Assembly: GCA_001939145.1 (NCBI GenBank)
Contig: LSRX01000589.1
Span: 51,786 to 115,785, forward strand
From: Symbiodinium microadriaticum
Taxonomy: Eukaryota > Sar > Dinophyceae > Suessiales > Symbiodiniaceae
Length of the DNA: 64,000 nt
Direction: 5' to 3'
Under the pieces are notes generated by a model that made no database searches, was not told the DNA's origin, and saw only the letters and a list, made by a program, of their open reading frames with translations. The translations under genes and the position numbers were made by a program. Below, in pieces: positions 24,974 through 36,912 of this stretch (position 1 is the stretch's first letter; every line of letters starts with the position of its first letter).

Positions 24974-26621
24974 GTCCGCTGAGAGCGTCGGAGTTCACCA
25001 AAGAAAGGGCTCGACTTCTTCAGCAACAGGGCCTCGGGCCTGTTCCGGCAATTTCTGTACCAACAGTCAGACAGGTGTGACGGCACGAACAAAAACAGCA
25101 GAAGTGAAACGCCAAATGACTGCACGAATAAGCAACAATCGAGACTGCGACTGCGCTACGTGAGGGCACCTCAGCTGCCTCCTCGAATTGATCGAACGCG
25201 AGCCTGGCATTCACCAAAACCATGAGCTGGGCACCTGCCATCACACCATCTTGGCCAACGCAAGACAAGATGCACCAGCACACCTTCAACTGAAAAGCAC
25301 ATTTCCCAGCATCCCAAAGAAAAGATGCAACATCAGACCATCCTCCCTAAACGATCTGAGTTTGGCATGATAAGTTATTGAGCTCTTCACTGCTTCCTTC
25401 TTCGCTGATGCCGTGCCCATGGCGCATCAAAGCGCCGAGTTGGCTTTGATCCTTGACTGAACAGCTATTGGGACCTGTGCTTAAGCAACCCTATCCCCAG
25501 CCCGACCGGCCCGACCCCCAAATACACGCTTATATTTGATAGTCCCGGCCGAAATCCAATCCTCCTTGTCACAAAATTGCAGCTGTCTTTCGCCCGGAGA
25601 GCCAAAACGCTCACAAGAGGGGCCTCACTCTGATGCATGGGCAAGTGCGATAACAAAGGCATTGCGAGAAGTTGATTGCTTGGAAAATCGTAAGCAGCCA
25701 TGCTGATCCGAAACTATACTCAGCAACGCCTTTTCCGAGTGCACCTGTAGAGTCCACAGCTGCGCGCGGCTCTGTGAAATTCTTCCTGCGCCCACCTTGC
25801 ACGGACAAGGCTCGCAATGGTAAAAGTGCTTTAACCATCCATAATGGCAGAACAAGACTAGTTAGTGCCCAAGCCCCATCCTTGTCAACGCCACTCCGAC
25901 GATCGTAAACGTCACTACGAGCCAGACTGCCAATAGTGCCAACTAAAATGAGGGCCCTGGGCGGCTTGAGATGTTTGACATTAGGGCTCCGTAGCGTCAG
26001 CTATAGGTTCCTCTTGGTGCGTAAGCCTTGAACCTAGTTGCCCCCGACAAATCCCAACCAGATTTCGGCCATGGATTGTCAAGCACCTTCACTTACGTGC
26101 AGTGACTCAGACCATGGCCCAGAGTTTCGGCGCTTAGGATGGCAACCTGAAGTGGCGAATGTCGGCTGCAGGCAGAGGCAAACGACAGATGCAAACGACT
26201 GCACTGACAGGCTTGTATAGTACAACTGACTTGCAGGCCTTTGCTCCAGACTTGAGCATTGCTTTGCGGTCCTTGGGCTGCGCCGGTGCCGCGAGGCAGA
26301 CATTGACCGAAATGTGTTACCATTTCGGGCCACAAGCACATGTTGAAATCACTAGCGTCACCGCTGCTATTGGGACTACATTCCCCAAGTATGCAGGACA
26401 GACGCTCTGGCCAGCAGCGCTTGCCCTAGTTTTTTAGCAGAGGTTCGATCCTCTCCCAAGTAGAAGGCTTCCTCGTAGTTTGACTGTCCAGATTCGCCGC
26501 AATGCATGTGCCATCATGTGCCTTCCTGCAGTGATCTTCGTGTTGTGAGGGACCTTAAATTTCCAATGAACTGCATTGGATCGCACATGTCAATTGCTAA
26601 ACTAAGCATGATCCAAGCGAG

Positions 26622-26851
26622 CCAGGTTTCATATAGAGGATGAATATGCCTCCTGCTGGTCCGGAACTTGGTGGTGCAAGAATGCAAGTGCTCAGCATCT
26701 GCGCTTCGACCATGAGGACGACACCTCTTCATGACGTACTGGTGACTTCAACGGAGGCCCCCAAACTGCGAACTGTCACTAAGTTGCGGAAAACTCTTGG
26801 TTTCGATGAGGGCGCAGCCATACTGGAGTTGTCCACGAATGAGGATGAGAC
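26622..26851 (+). repeat. 230-bp direct repeat, copy 1
   Basis: This copy begins CCAGGTTTCATATAGAGGAT and ends GAATGAGGATGAGAC. It is repeated at 26971-27200, offset 349 bp. The central 100 bp are identical, while about 35 bp near the 5' third differ. One frame reads FHIEDEYASCWSGTWW here but meets a stop in copy 2. The downstream part reads TLGFDEGAAILELSTNEDE in both. The copies could be duplicated exons that have since diverged. Confidence 0.85.
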
Positions 26852-26970
26852 CTCCATGTCGAGGTGGGGTCCTGCATGACGTCTTTCTTGGTCATTCGCC
26901 CATCCCACGACATTCTTGCTGACTGCTTTGCACGGGTCGCTGTGTGAATTGGAAAGGGTGCTGGATGTCT

Positions 26971-27200
26971 CCAGGTTTCATATAGAGGATGAATATGCCT
27001 CCTGCTGGTCCGAGACTTGATGATGGAAAAATACCAGTGCTCAGCATCTGCGCTTCGACCATGAGGACGAAACCTCTTCATGACGCAATGATGACTTCAA
27101 CGGAGGCCCCCAAACTGCGAACTGTCACTAAGTTGCGGAAAACTCTTGGTTTCGATGAGGGCGCAGCCATACTGGAGTTGTCCACGAATGAGGATGAGAC
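26971..27200 (+). repeat. 230-bp direct repeat, copy 2
   Basis: Second copy of the segment at 26622-26851, with the same ends. Differences cluster in one block (CGAGACTTGATGATGGAAAA against CGGAACTTGGTGGTGCAAGA) and not evenly along the length. Confidence 0.85.
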
Positions 27201-28234
27201 GACATCAATGCGGTTTCTCCGTACCGCGCAGTCGGGCCCTAAGAGATGACCGGAGGTCGGGGCTCCTTTGTGTTGACTCCAGGGTCTTGTTCTTTTCAGG
27301 CTGCTCCACCCGATTCTTCTACCATTCTTGGATGCGCTTCGCCTGTCTACAGCATGTTTGGGACTACGTGGGAGCATGTGCGTTTTCTTGTACACATGAG
27401 ATCTGAACATGCCATGTTTACATTCCGTCTCAGGTGAACAGTATGCTTATGCTTCGCGCCATTTGCCGTGATTCTGTCAGTGAGCAGGCAGGTCTGTGTG
27501 CAGCACTCTGATGCCATGCAGCTGGCCAATGCCCCATCATGTCATGTGCTTCGGAGGCATTCCTGGGACATTGTGTGGAGATTTCGATGGAAATCAGCAG
27601 CTTCAACAATTTGGCAGCATCCCTTTCAGATCTCCGACGGCCGGCAACCTGGAAAGCCTGGCGTTGCCTCTCAGCTGGATTCGGAGAGCACGGAGGAGTG
27701 TGATGCCGCTAGTTCCCGTTTGCATGCGGAGGACCTACAGCCATTGTGACGGTTTTCTTTCTCATGAAGCTCGCTTCGAAGAGTAATTGAGCATCAACGT
27801 GGTATCATTCAAGCACGTAAAGCGCTACGGTTGTCAGCACTCGGTTTTCTAGCAGATTCTAGGTCGTATGTCATGTGTGCTGTTTGCTATCCACGCTGCT
27901 TGCAAGCATTCTGGCACATGTGTAGACACATCGAAACTCCTGGAGCAACTGAAGGCAATGCCATGTGAGAAGAGGGCATGCGAGCAGACAGATAAGGTTT
28001 CGTGCGCATGTCTCCGTGTAGTCGTGTCTGCGGGCTCCGGTGTTTGTGTGTGGACTCCTGTTGCCAAGGACGGTTTCATGAAGAAGGGGTAGCACAGATG
28101 AAGCGGCGTACGGTAACACCCATTTTGTTAGCAACATGTCCGTGTTACTGTAGATCAAGCTCGAGCTTGACGCCAGGAAGCATAGAAGGCGAGAGATCTG
28201 CGGGGAAAACGTGGCAAACATTTTGGCATGACCA

Positions 28235-28720
28235 AGCTGAGGTCTCATGTGTGTAGCAGCCCAGCCAAAATGGTTTGGGCAGAATTCCTCCCGTGTTCTT
28301 GATTTGGCAGAGGACGCATTGGAAGCCTGCAGCACGAGGAGTTTGCAGAGTGCCTCCAGTTGGATTGTTTCCCAACTGGCTTGTTTGGGCTGTGCTGGGT
28401 TGAAGGCTGTGCTATTGCAAAAACTGTGCACCCGTGACTGGACCTTGCGCCACAATGGAAGCTTCGTCCGGCAGATGGTAGAGTTCAGCAGAATGGTGGA
28501 CAAACCCTGGGTTATGCTGCTGAAGCGTTTGATGCCTGGTCCTGGAACACCTTTGACATGGCAGACGCTCAGTGAGGTGGAGTCTTTGTTTAGGGCCAGC
28601 CAAAACCCTGCGCGAGAGTACGCACTTTTTGTCCCTGTCATTGCTTGGCGAGTGACGTCGCTGCGAAACCCTGCAGGAAAGGCAAGATTGCAAGAGCTTG
28701 GGGCACTCCTGTGCGATTGA
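28235..28720 (+). CDS. Unidentified 157-codon reading frame
   Basis: An AG acceptor at 28233-28234 precedes an uninterrupted frame (ATG at 28247, stop 28718-28720) of normal protein composition, with amphipathic stretches such as LEACSTRSLQSASSWIVSQL and ALFVPVIAWRVTSLRNPAG. A 286-codon frame on the opposite strand (27871-28731) covers the same region but is Ser/Cys/Leu rich and looks like its shadow. No domain is recognised. Confidence 0.4.
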
Positions 28721-29061
28721 GGCTTTTGCACTTCCTGTTCTTTGATTCGCGAGGGCAGCGGAATCCATCCGAACGCAGGGAAACACTGCTCTGCTCTTCG
28801 CTCGCCTCACAATTGATGTGAACACAAGCTGTCCCGCCGCAGATTCAAGTGCTTCCGTGATCGTTCAACAAACCTGCATCGGAGAAAATGGTAGCTGCAG
28901 CCATGGGCCTCTGTGAGGAAGACAGACACGCCGTCATGTCATTCGGCTGTACGGGAAGCGCATGCGCCACAGTGAAAGTAAAATCGATGCGCAAGTGCAA
29001 GCCACTTTCATCTTAGTTTGCAGGGGCGGCACTTGGATACAATCACCCTTGATTCAGACTC

Positions 29062-29098
29062 GGACCCCTAAGGTTGTACCGTGCAACCTTAAGGGTCC
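29062..29098. repeat. Short perfect-stem hairpin
   Basis: Arms GGACCCCTAAGGTTG and CAACCTTAAGGGTCC pair over 15 bases with one mismatch around a 7-nt loop (TACCGTG). No U-tract follows and no gene lies close upstream. Confidence 0.8.
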
Positions 29099-29725
29099 AA
29101 GGTAAAACCCCTAGAGGCCCCAGAGTCAAAGCTGGAAGAACATGGGGTTCAAACGGCTTGCTTAGGGCTGGATTTGTGTTTGCAGTTAGATGTAGATAGC
29201 TGCAGCTGTGCAGCTGACGCCGTCAGATTGAAAGCCACGTGTGCTCAAGATCACTTGGAAGTTGCAGACTTGTCTTGTGTGCTACCATGGACGTCGTGGC
29301 GGAAATCTTGAAGAGCGATGATGGATTTGGCGGTGATTTTTTTGACCTTGCTTTGCTACAGGTATGTTAGTTTCTGATGACGTCCGCAGTACATGTGCCA
29401 TGTTCAGTAACTGATTTTTGCTCAGGCATTTTACGAACACCATGATCCGACGCAGCAGGCCAGGTGTTCAGACTTTTGCATCCCGGGACACTTGCCTCGA
29501 TTTCCATCATGAATGTCATCGGACCCCGCCATATCCCGCAGGGAATAAGGCCTTTGATTTTTTGACCATAGACCGTAGATGGCAATGCTAAAATGATGTC
29601 CACATATTTGCCCTTTAAAACGCGGGCATACACGGACTCAAAAACAGGGACCCATAGTTTCCAACATGTTGTCGCCTCGTGTTGTTTTTGAGCTCTGATG
29701 TTCAAGGCAATTATACGCCAATTCT

Positions 29726-29787
29726 AACTGTAGTTATATCCCAAATCTAGGACCCGTGAGGCTTCTCCTCGGGCTATAATTACAGTT
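29726..29787. repeat. Inverted repeat, 17-bp arms
   Basis: AACTGTAGTTATATCCC (29726-29742) and GGGCTATAATTACAGTT (29771-29787) pair at 15 of 17 positions across a 28-nt spacer. This may be the end of a small foldback element. Confidence 0.65.
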
Positions 29788-30359
29788 GTACATTGGGACG
29801 ATCACTACACTTATAGGTTGTTCTTAGCCTGAACCTCCAAGTAGATATTGTGCTCTAAGAGAACACCAAACTCTGCCCAAAGAGTGCCGAGTTCAAGCTT
29901 GTCAGAGTTGTTTGTCGCAATGTGGGTGCACCGTCACCTTGGTTGTTTGTTTGAGCCCTCCATGTGAGTGAGTACCGCTGTTGGACCGTTCAGTTCTTGC
30001 CTGAGTGCACTGGATGTGTTCCTTTTCTGGTTTGGCGTGTGTCATCCCGACGTGCGTTAGAACGTTGTGTTCTTGCAGCTCCGTCTGCCTCGCGAACGAG
30101 TCATATTATTGAGTCTGTCCGAAAATCTTAAGACTCTGATTAGGTGGATGTTCTGAGCACGTGGTGAGATTTACTGTGGAATGGAAGCTGGTCAGTGTAT
30201 GCCTGTGGGGAAATTTCCATGCAGTCCTGATGCACCTAACAAGGCCTACGCAAGTCCTCCAAGCCCTTGCTCATCGTCCCGGCCTTGCCTGAATCTATTT
30301 GCGGCGTGAGCGTGCCAGGACTTGGCACTGCTTTGGTTATCACAATCTTTCTTGTTGGA

Positions 30360-30792
30360 CACGTCCATCGAGCCCTAAACTCAGTTCGGAAAAGAATCTG
30401 CCGTCCTCGCTTTGCCCATGGGCGAGTTTGAACCTCAGGATGTCCCGGTTCTGCGAGCTGATGAACTTGGACCTTGTGGCCTCCTCAGAAGTCGGTTGGC
30501 CAGGAAGGTGGTCCCTCATTGTGATGCTGGAACATGCATCGCTGCGTCGCGAAAGGAAGGTTTCGAGCAGGAAGTGATGACTGCTCTTCGAGAGCGCGCT
30601 GGCACGGCTCGATTGTCGCTGTGTTTGCGCTGTTCCTGCGCTCTTGCCGGGCCATGCGTTGGATCTTTCTGGCACTGCCAGGACTTCAGGCTGATGCTAT
30701 CCGAGGCAGAGGATGCTGCGGTTACCAAGCGGGCCCAGGAACTCTGCCAGAATAGCATCAAGGCCGCGGGGCAGAATCTGTCCGGGTTCTGA
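30360..30792 (+). CDS. Unidentified reading frame, about 126 codons
   Basis: The frame runs to the stop at 30790-30792 with balanced composition: DVPVLRADELGPCGLLRSRL, a Cys-rich middle (LCLRCSCALAGPC), and an amphipathic end (EDAAVTKRAQELCQNSIKAA). The Cys spacing is not a zinc finger I recognise. Its true 5' boundary is unclear; ATG at 30418 is one option. Confidence 0.35.
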
Positions 30793-31252
30793 CGAGTTTG
30801 CCACGAGGGCGTCTGGGTTTGTTTGGGGCTCAGCCGGACTGTCTGGTCTGTTTGGTGCTGCGTGTGAGGCATCAAACACTTCCGCACTATCTGTGACGTC
30901 GCGCACAAGATTTTGTCATGCAGATTTGTTTTAAGCTGCAGAGGTTTCGGAGACACGGCGCCAAACAACTCTTGGCCAAACGTAGTTCCAAACTGCAAAA
31001 ACAAAGATGAGAAGGTGCTGCCAAAACGGGAAACCCAAAACAAGCATCCACTCGGCTCTTTTCTGTTCACGTGCCTGTTGTGACGCGTGTGTTGCTTTCT
31101 CCCAGCCCTGAGCCAACATAATCTGTCTTGAGTTGCATGTCGTGACCGTCCAGACACCACTGAGTTGGGACAAGCGTAAGAACGTGACCGTCAATGCATG
31201 CAGTCGACCGGTACTGCATTTGGCCTGCATTCAAACCCAAGTTCTTGGTATT

Positions 31253-31342
31253 GCTTCCCGGGCGAGGCGAAGCACCGGGCCGAGGGCCAGTCCATCAGCT
31301 GGTTTGAGTTGGTGGACGAGGCAAGGGTGAAGAAGGCGTGAT
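31253..31342 (+). CDS. 3' terminal exon truncated at a tandem-repeat boundary
   Basis: The + frame GEAKHRAEGQSISWFELVDE, then ARVKKA, ends at TGA 31340-31342 and has clear coding character. The 393-bp tandem unit begins at 31288 inside this exon, so later copies repeat its last residues after unrelated sequence. The parent gene was not identified. Confidence 0.4.
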
Positions 31343-32466
31343 ATCCCAGCAGTGCAAGATCGTGTATGTCCTGTTTGTGAGGAGGACGACCCTGGCCAGC
31401 CTTCGACAGCAGCCTCGTCGAATGATGCCTGTTACCGAGACATGCGATGAAGATAGATGAAGCCTCCACTGGCGAGTGCCTGAGTCAGCCGACTGTGTTG
31501 TTTCTTTTTCAAAGGTCGCCGACAATGCGGAGGAGCGTGGTGGAAACTATCTGCACATGCATTCAGGCAAAGAGGGGTCTTTATAAGTCCCTATAGAGTC
31601 CGAAAGCATGTTTCCGGAATATACTCGTAACCAACATACCCCAATCTGCCCAAACTACCTCAATGCACCCTTAATGAATTCAGTCCATCAGCTGGTTTGA
31701 GTTGGTGGACGAGGCAAGGGTGAAGAAGGCGTGATATCCCAGCAGTGCAAGATCGTGTATGTCCTGTTTGTGAGGAGGACGACCCTGGCCAGCCTTCGAC
31801 AGCAGCCTCGTCGAATGATGCCTGTTACCGAGACATGCGATGAAGATAGATGAAGCCTCCACTGGCGAGTGCCTGAGTCAGCCGACTGTGTTGTTTCTTT
31901 TTCAAAGGTCGCCGACAATGCGGAGGAGCGTGGTGGAAACTATCTGCACATGCATTCAGGCAAAGAGGGGTCTTTATAAGTCCCTATAGAGTCCGAAAGC
32001 ATGTTTCCGGAATATACTCGTAACCAACATACCCCAATCTGCCCAAACTACCTCAATGCACCCTTAATGAATTCAGTCCATCAGCTGGTTTGAGTTGGTG
32101 GACGAGGCAAGGGTGAAGAAGGCGTGATATCCCAGCAGTGCAAGATCGTGTATGTCCTGTTTGTGAGGAGGACGACCCTGGCCAGCCTTCGACAGCAGCC
32201 TCGTCGAATGATGCCTGTTACCGAGACATGCGATGAAGATAGATGAAGCCTCCACTGGCGAGTGCCTGAGTCAGCCGACTGTGTTGTTTCTTTTTCAAAG
32301 GTCGCCGACAATGCGGAGGAGCGTGGTGGAAACTATCTGCACATGCATTCAGGCAAAGAGGGGTCTTTATAAGTCCCTATAGAGTCCGAAAGCATGTTTC
32401 CGGAATATACTCGTAACCAACATACCCCAATCTGCCCAAACTACCTCAATGCACCCTTAATGAATT
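31288..32466. repeat. Three identical tandem copies of a 393-bp unit
   Basis: The copies are 31288-31680, 31681-32073 and 32074-32466. I found no difference between them by reading. Each starts CAGTCCATCAGCTGGTTTGA and ends CACCCTTAATGAATT. The 76-codon and ~60-codon minus-strand frames recur in every copy, which reflects the duplication and is not evidence of coding. Confidence 0.95.
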
Positions 32467-34600
32467 CTGAGCATACCCCGCAATTTCACACCTTCAATCA
32501 AGAAATTGTACCCCCGATATACCCCCAGTGCACCCCAATATACCTCCAATATGCCTCATATGCCTCCAGTCCCCAACCATATACCCTCGAAATGCACACA
32601 TTTTAGCCCCAGTACGCTCCCAATATACCTCGATATTATATCAACTTTGTGCGGCCGTGGGATCTTCGAGGAGCCGGAGGTGTCCAACAACTGCTGCCGC
32701 TGCTGTCGGTGCATGTGAGGGCTGCGCTCGCCTTACGCAGGGCGTGGATTCGGGCTCTAAGATTAAGTCTCCTTCATCTGGTTTGCGCTAGGATCACATT
32801 GGAAGAACCGGCACAGAGGCATTGAATCTTGCTGAGTATTATCTCATGTGTGATCCACAGGGCTCTACGCTGTAGGAGGCACGGCCATCGAGGGGCTGGC
32901 AGCGCAGGCAGTGTGAAAGAGAGTAGTGGAGCGGTCGCCGGTGCACACTGAAAAGCGCCCAAGTCCATGTTAAGCAAGGTTATTCTCTTGTTCCAGTTTT
33001 TTGAAGACAAGGGAAGCTTGTGAAAACTTGGGTTTGGGTGTTGACCTACAAGGAGCCATGGTAGCGGGTTCACCAAGTCTGGGAAGGCGACGAGGTGTGC
33101 ACGAGTCAGGGGGTGATTGCTCCTGGTACCCGCGTGACGTCCCCGTCGGCTCGCCACAAGATGGTTTTCTTCTTCTCATTGGAGATGGTGGTTGTCAATG
33201 CCAAGCCCTAAACCCTAAACGGAGATGTTGGATGCCAAGCCCTAACCCGAACAGGAGATGTTGGTTGCCAACACCTACACCTTGAAAAAAGGTGTTGGTT
33301 GCCAAACCCTACATGCTTAAAGGTGATGTTAAATGCCAGACCCTGAACCTTAAAAAGGGGTCAACCAACAACTGTCTTTATCTCGAAGCGCAGCATTGTC
33401 GTTCATAAGGCTTGGAACATTTGCGGAGCAAACGGCTGGAAGCAAGGGTTTTCTGCTGGGAAAACGGTCCAGACATACAGTTTGCGTACAGTCAAGCTGG
33501 CGAAAACGGTTTTGTTGGACTTTGCCGCGCTTCGTCTTGTAAGGTTGACAGTATTCAAGGGCGAAGGCCGCGCGCTGGATCAACGTCAGGTCCTGAAAGC
33601 CAGCGACACGCCAGCATCACACCTCACACAAACAGCACCCCGACCTGTTGTTTCGAGGGTGCCTCAGCGTTTCCAGGGACGCTCTACGTTCAAAACCGTA
33701 AAGAGCGCCAAACCTTAACGAACTCCAGACCGGTAAATGTTCCCGTAAACCTTAAAGAGCCCTAAGCGCTGAAGAACCCTACATTTTAAACAAGCCTGAG
33801 CCCGAAATAACACCAACCGTAAAGAACTCTAGTCCCTACCCCAAACCCTCTCGGTCTGGAGCTTCCGTTAACCTTGTGAGAAGCCAGGGCCTTCCAATGC
33901 CACCTGTTTTGAGTTTGAGAGGTGCTGGTTGGGTTTCCGGCAAGCGACACCCTTGTTGAATTTAGGCTTTGGAATGTCTTGGCGGGTCTCAGTAGAGGCA
34001 TGAGAAGCCAGGGCCGTCCAACGTCACTTGTTTCGGCCATGGTGGAACCTGCAGTGCCAGAAGATGACCGACACGAACAATTGGTTATGTTGCCAATGCC
34101 AGCTGTTTGAGGACTCTCCCTGGATCACACCTCTGACAATTGAAACGACTAGCCTGTATGTAGCAATAGAACTGCCGCCGTATATGGAGAGCTGAATGGA
34201 ACAAGTTGTGCTAGTTGTTTGTTGCTAAACATGCAACGACGTAACGTCTTTGCTAATTCTATCTACACAAGGTCGAAAAACCATGAGTTGGTCCGTGCTT
34301 GTCATAAGCAGAACATGCTATTCAAGCATTGCACAGCTTCTTTAGGCGAGCAGGGTTGCATGGAACAACGGCAGGCAAGTCTAGGTGTGGTTGCCATCAG
34401 TTGCCGTAGAATCGCCGATGTTGCCATCATCCTTCACGCGGCTGCGTGAGGACCTCTCCAAACTCGCCCTAAACTACCTAAGCCCAGCCATACCAAGCCC
34501 AATCCGTAGGCTCAATCCGACCTCAACAACTTTGAAACTCTCCCGAAGGAGAAACCCAGTGCGACGGGTGGTCAAGGACGAGTGATGTCTAAGTATAAAT
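32467..34600. other. Gene-poor stretch with ATACCCC-rich and telomere-like repeats
   Basis: CCCCAATATACC-type words continue past the 393-bp array to about 32640. A degenerate telomere-like minisatellite follows at 33186-33360, with scattered CCTTAAA/CCCTAAA words to about 33850. No gene is supported. Confidence 0.5.
33186..33360. repeat. ~50-bp minisatellite carrying CCCTAAA words
   Basis: About four diverged units share GGAGATGTTGGTTGCCAA, then CCCTAAACCC-like and CTTAAA words (for example at 33203, 33240, 33280 and 33320). It combines a local minisatellite with telomere-like sequence. Confidence 0.65.
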
Positions 34601-34667
34601 CACTTTGTCAGCCACTCTTCACAAGAGCACTCCGCTGCCCTTGACTGCGTTGGGTTCAGGACCACAA

Positions 34668-36780
34668 ATGGCTGCGGGCGTCTCAGCTTTCCACGGTCTT
34701 CCAGGGTCAGCGGCTCAAGTTGCGGTTCAGGTGCGCGGGGCAACCGAGAGATTTGCTCTCGCGGTCCTGGGCTGCACCGGCGTGGGCAAGTCCGCCCTGG
34801 CCGGCAGATTCTTGAGGCATCGCCCGCACCCACAAAAGAGTGACCGGCACCTCCCTGGTGGCAGGGATGAGGTGCTCCTCGAGCACGATCCCACCATCGA
34901 GGTGCTGTGTGCTTGTACTTTCATTGGGTTCCGTGTTTGCCAAAAGCTCATGCCAAGCCAGCACCGGCAGACACAGCCAAGATTGCCATGCCATCAAACA
35001 TTCAGTAGAAGCGGCAACACAAGCTCGGCTTCACATAAAAACAGTCCCAAGCGAAGCGGTGTGTGCAGAGATGTGCTTGAAAGCACGGTGCTCATCATCC
35101 GTACAGATACGGGAATCTTGGTCCGCGGCATGCTTCTCATGTATGATGAATCTCAGAAGACTCAGAAGATGCGGCAGAGATAGCAAATCAGAGCGGGGCA
35201 AGACAAGCCACAATCCACCCTAACGCTTCTCTTGGACTCCGGAGGAAAATCCGGGTGCGAAACTTCTCTCATACTACGAGTGGACCTACAGAAATGCGTT
35301 GTCAAGCTTCGTGACAGCATCCAGACCCCATTCCACAAGTCTTCGTGCACATGGAGTCTCCCGGAGTGGATTCGAGGACGGCTAGGTCGCAGGATTGCGA
35401 AGAAGCAAGGCGAAGACTCCGTATTTGTAACTTGCATGTCACGACATCATGAGCCCATTTAAGCAGAAACTCCGCAGCCTCCCTTCCTTTGCAAGGCCGA
35501 GTGGGCGTGAACAACTTTCCAATTCAGTCATCGCACGATTGTGTGCATGCATTGCTTTTGCATGCAGCATGTGCAAAGTGCGAAACCAGGAATTTTGGGA
35601 ATTGCAGTCGAACGCATACTTATTCGCCGCGGCCGACCAATGGGAACCAACTTCAAGTTCAGGCACCTCGAAGGATTCTGCCAAGGTTCTTGCAAGGCAA
35701 GAACCGGATGGGGAGGCGGCTCAGCGGCGGGTACTTGACAAACGATGCGGTGAGAACAGTTGCAGCAGCGGCAGCAGCATCCGCTGCTTCTATCGAGCAA
35801 CCGAAGGCGACGTGACAGCCTGGCAGTGGCGCAGGACCTTCACAGAAAGGAGCTCGTCCTGAAGGGTGCGCCGGTGTGCCGGCATCCAAGAGATGGCACA
35901 GAGCCGGACCTTCACAGGAAAGCTCCTTTTTCGCATATCTTCCGAGGTCTTGAAATCGTAGATACGGCGGGACAGGAAACCTACACCTCCCTGCGGAGGC
36001 ACATCTTGACTTCATGGTGAGGACTAGGACGACTAGGACAGTGCTGACATGTGCGTCCAGGAGCTGGCTCCAGAACGGCAAGGGGCGCGCGGCCCCGGTT
36101 CGGCCTTGCTCCACGGAGAGCTGCGAGTTGGGCGGGCTGGGTAGGTTCCTCTTCGTCTTCTCCCTGGCGGATCGGCAAACCTTGGACGGGCGCGGGGCCC
36201 TGCCCCGTGCCGGGACGGGGAGCCTTTTTCCTTTTTGCTCTCGCCCAGGCTTTCAGCCTTCCGCGAGGAGATCCGAAGCGTTTACCCCCAGGAGGCACCT
36301 CCGAGCGCCCCCGCCTTGAAAGCGGGAGTTGTTGGAGGTTGGAGGGGTTCGGGTGCAATGCTTTTGGGGCCTCCCGAGGTCATCGCCGCCAACATGGCGG
36401 ACCTGCAGAGGGCCCTGGCTCGCTTTAGACCGACGAGCGGGTGCCTGAACTAGGAGCCCCGAAAAGGCAGCTTGCGAGAGCGCCAGGTGGGACGTGTCGG
36501 AGGAAGACCTGAAGAAACTGCAAGCCGACTGGCCCAACTGTGTCCAGGTGGGAAGAGCTCACCCGAAGCGCCGAAGCCCAGGGTTTTGCTCTTCCCATTT
36601 GAGTCCCTGCAGGTGCTCCAGACTTCGGCGGTGACCGGCCAGAACGTCCATGAGGCCTTCGAGCAACTCTCGTTGGCCGTCCAGGACGCTCTTTGTCGGC
36701 ACCTCACCTGGCAAGAATGGGTTGCGATGGCGAGGAGCGGGAGCACCGGCTACGCTTGCAGGCTGCTGGGGGAACTGTAG
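34668..36780 (+). CDS. Ras-superfamily small GTPase, multi-exon
   Basis: ATG at 34668. Exons read in phase: 34668-34816 (P-loop LGCTGVGKSALAGRF), 34865-34901 (switch I, LLEHDPTIE), 35835-35865 (DLHRKELVLK), 35947 to about 36000 (switch II, LEIVDTAGQETYTSLR), 36061-36084 (SWLQNGKG, 24 nt), 36145-36189 (FLFVFSLADRQTLDG), 36249 to about 36309 (LSAFREEIRSVYPQEAP), about 36380-36414 (VIAANMADLQ), about 36490-36547 (WDVSEEDLKKLQADWPNCVQ) and 36611-36780 (G5, VLQTSAVTGQNVHEAFEQL; stop 36778-36780). Spacing from G1 to G3 equals that of Ras/Rheb. Three introns use GC donors (34817, 36085, 36190). G4 reads NMAD where the family has NKxD, so the guanine contact Lys is missing. No C-terminal CAAX Cys is seen. 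It is probably a signalling or trafficking GTPase whose subfamily is not resolved. Confidence 0.85.
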
Positions 36781-36912
36781 GCGACACGTAGAAGAAAGCA
36801 GCTGCAAGCACGCTCTCAGGAGGGCAGTGTTGTTCCCGCAGGTTTTGTTTTGGTCGTCTCGAGCGTTAACTTGAGGTATTTTGCTTCTCGCAGAGAGTCC
36901 CGGAGAGTAGCG

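Larger units (their letters stand above)
25164..28230. other. Gene-poor stretch with a direct duplication
   Basis: No supported gene. The main structure is the 230-bp direct repeat at 26622-26851 and 26971-27200. Open frames of 60-95 codons occur on both strands without recognisable motifs. Confidence 0.45.
28731..30295. other. Gene-free stretch with two hairpins
   Basis: No convincing coding signal. Two near-perfect inverted repeats (29062-29098 and 29726-29787) are described separately. Confidence 0.5.

Noticed and set aside
27871-28731. 286-codon minus-strand frame
   Set aside because: The opposing + frame at 28247-28720 has more protein-like composition. The minus frame is Ser/Cys/Leu rich with no motif and looks like a shadow.
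31295-32311. Identical 76-codon minus-strand frames three times, as a possible repeated gene family
   Set aside because: They recur only because the 393-bp unit is tandemly triplicated. There is no motif, and the + strand reading of the first unit is coding-like.
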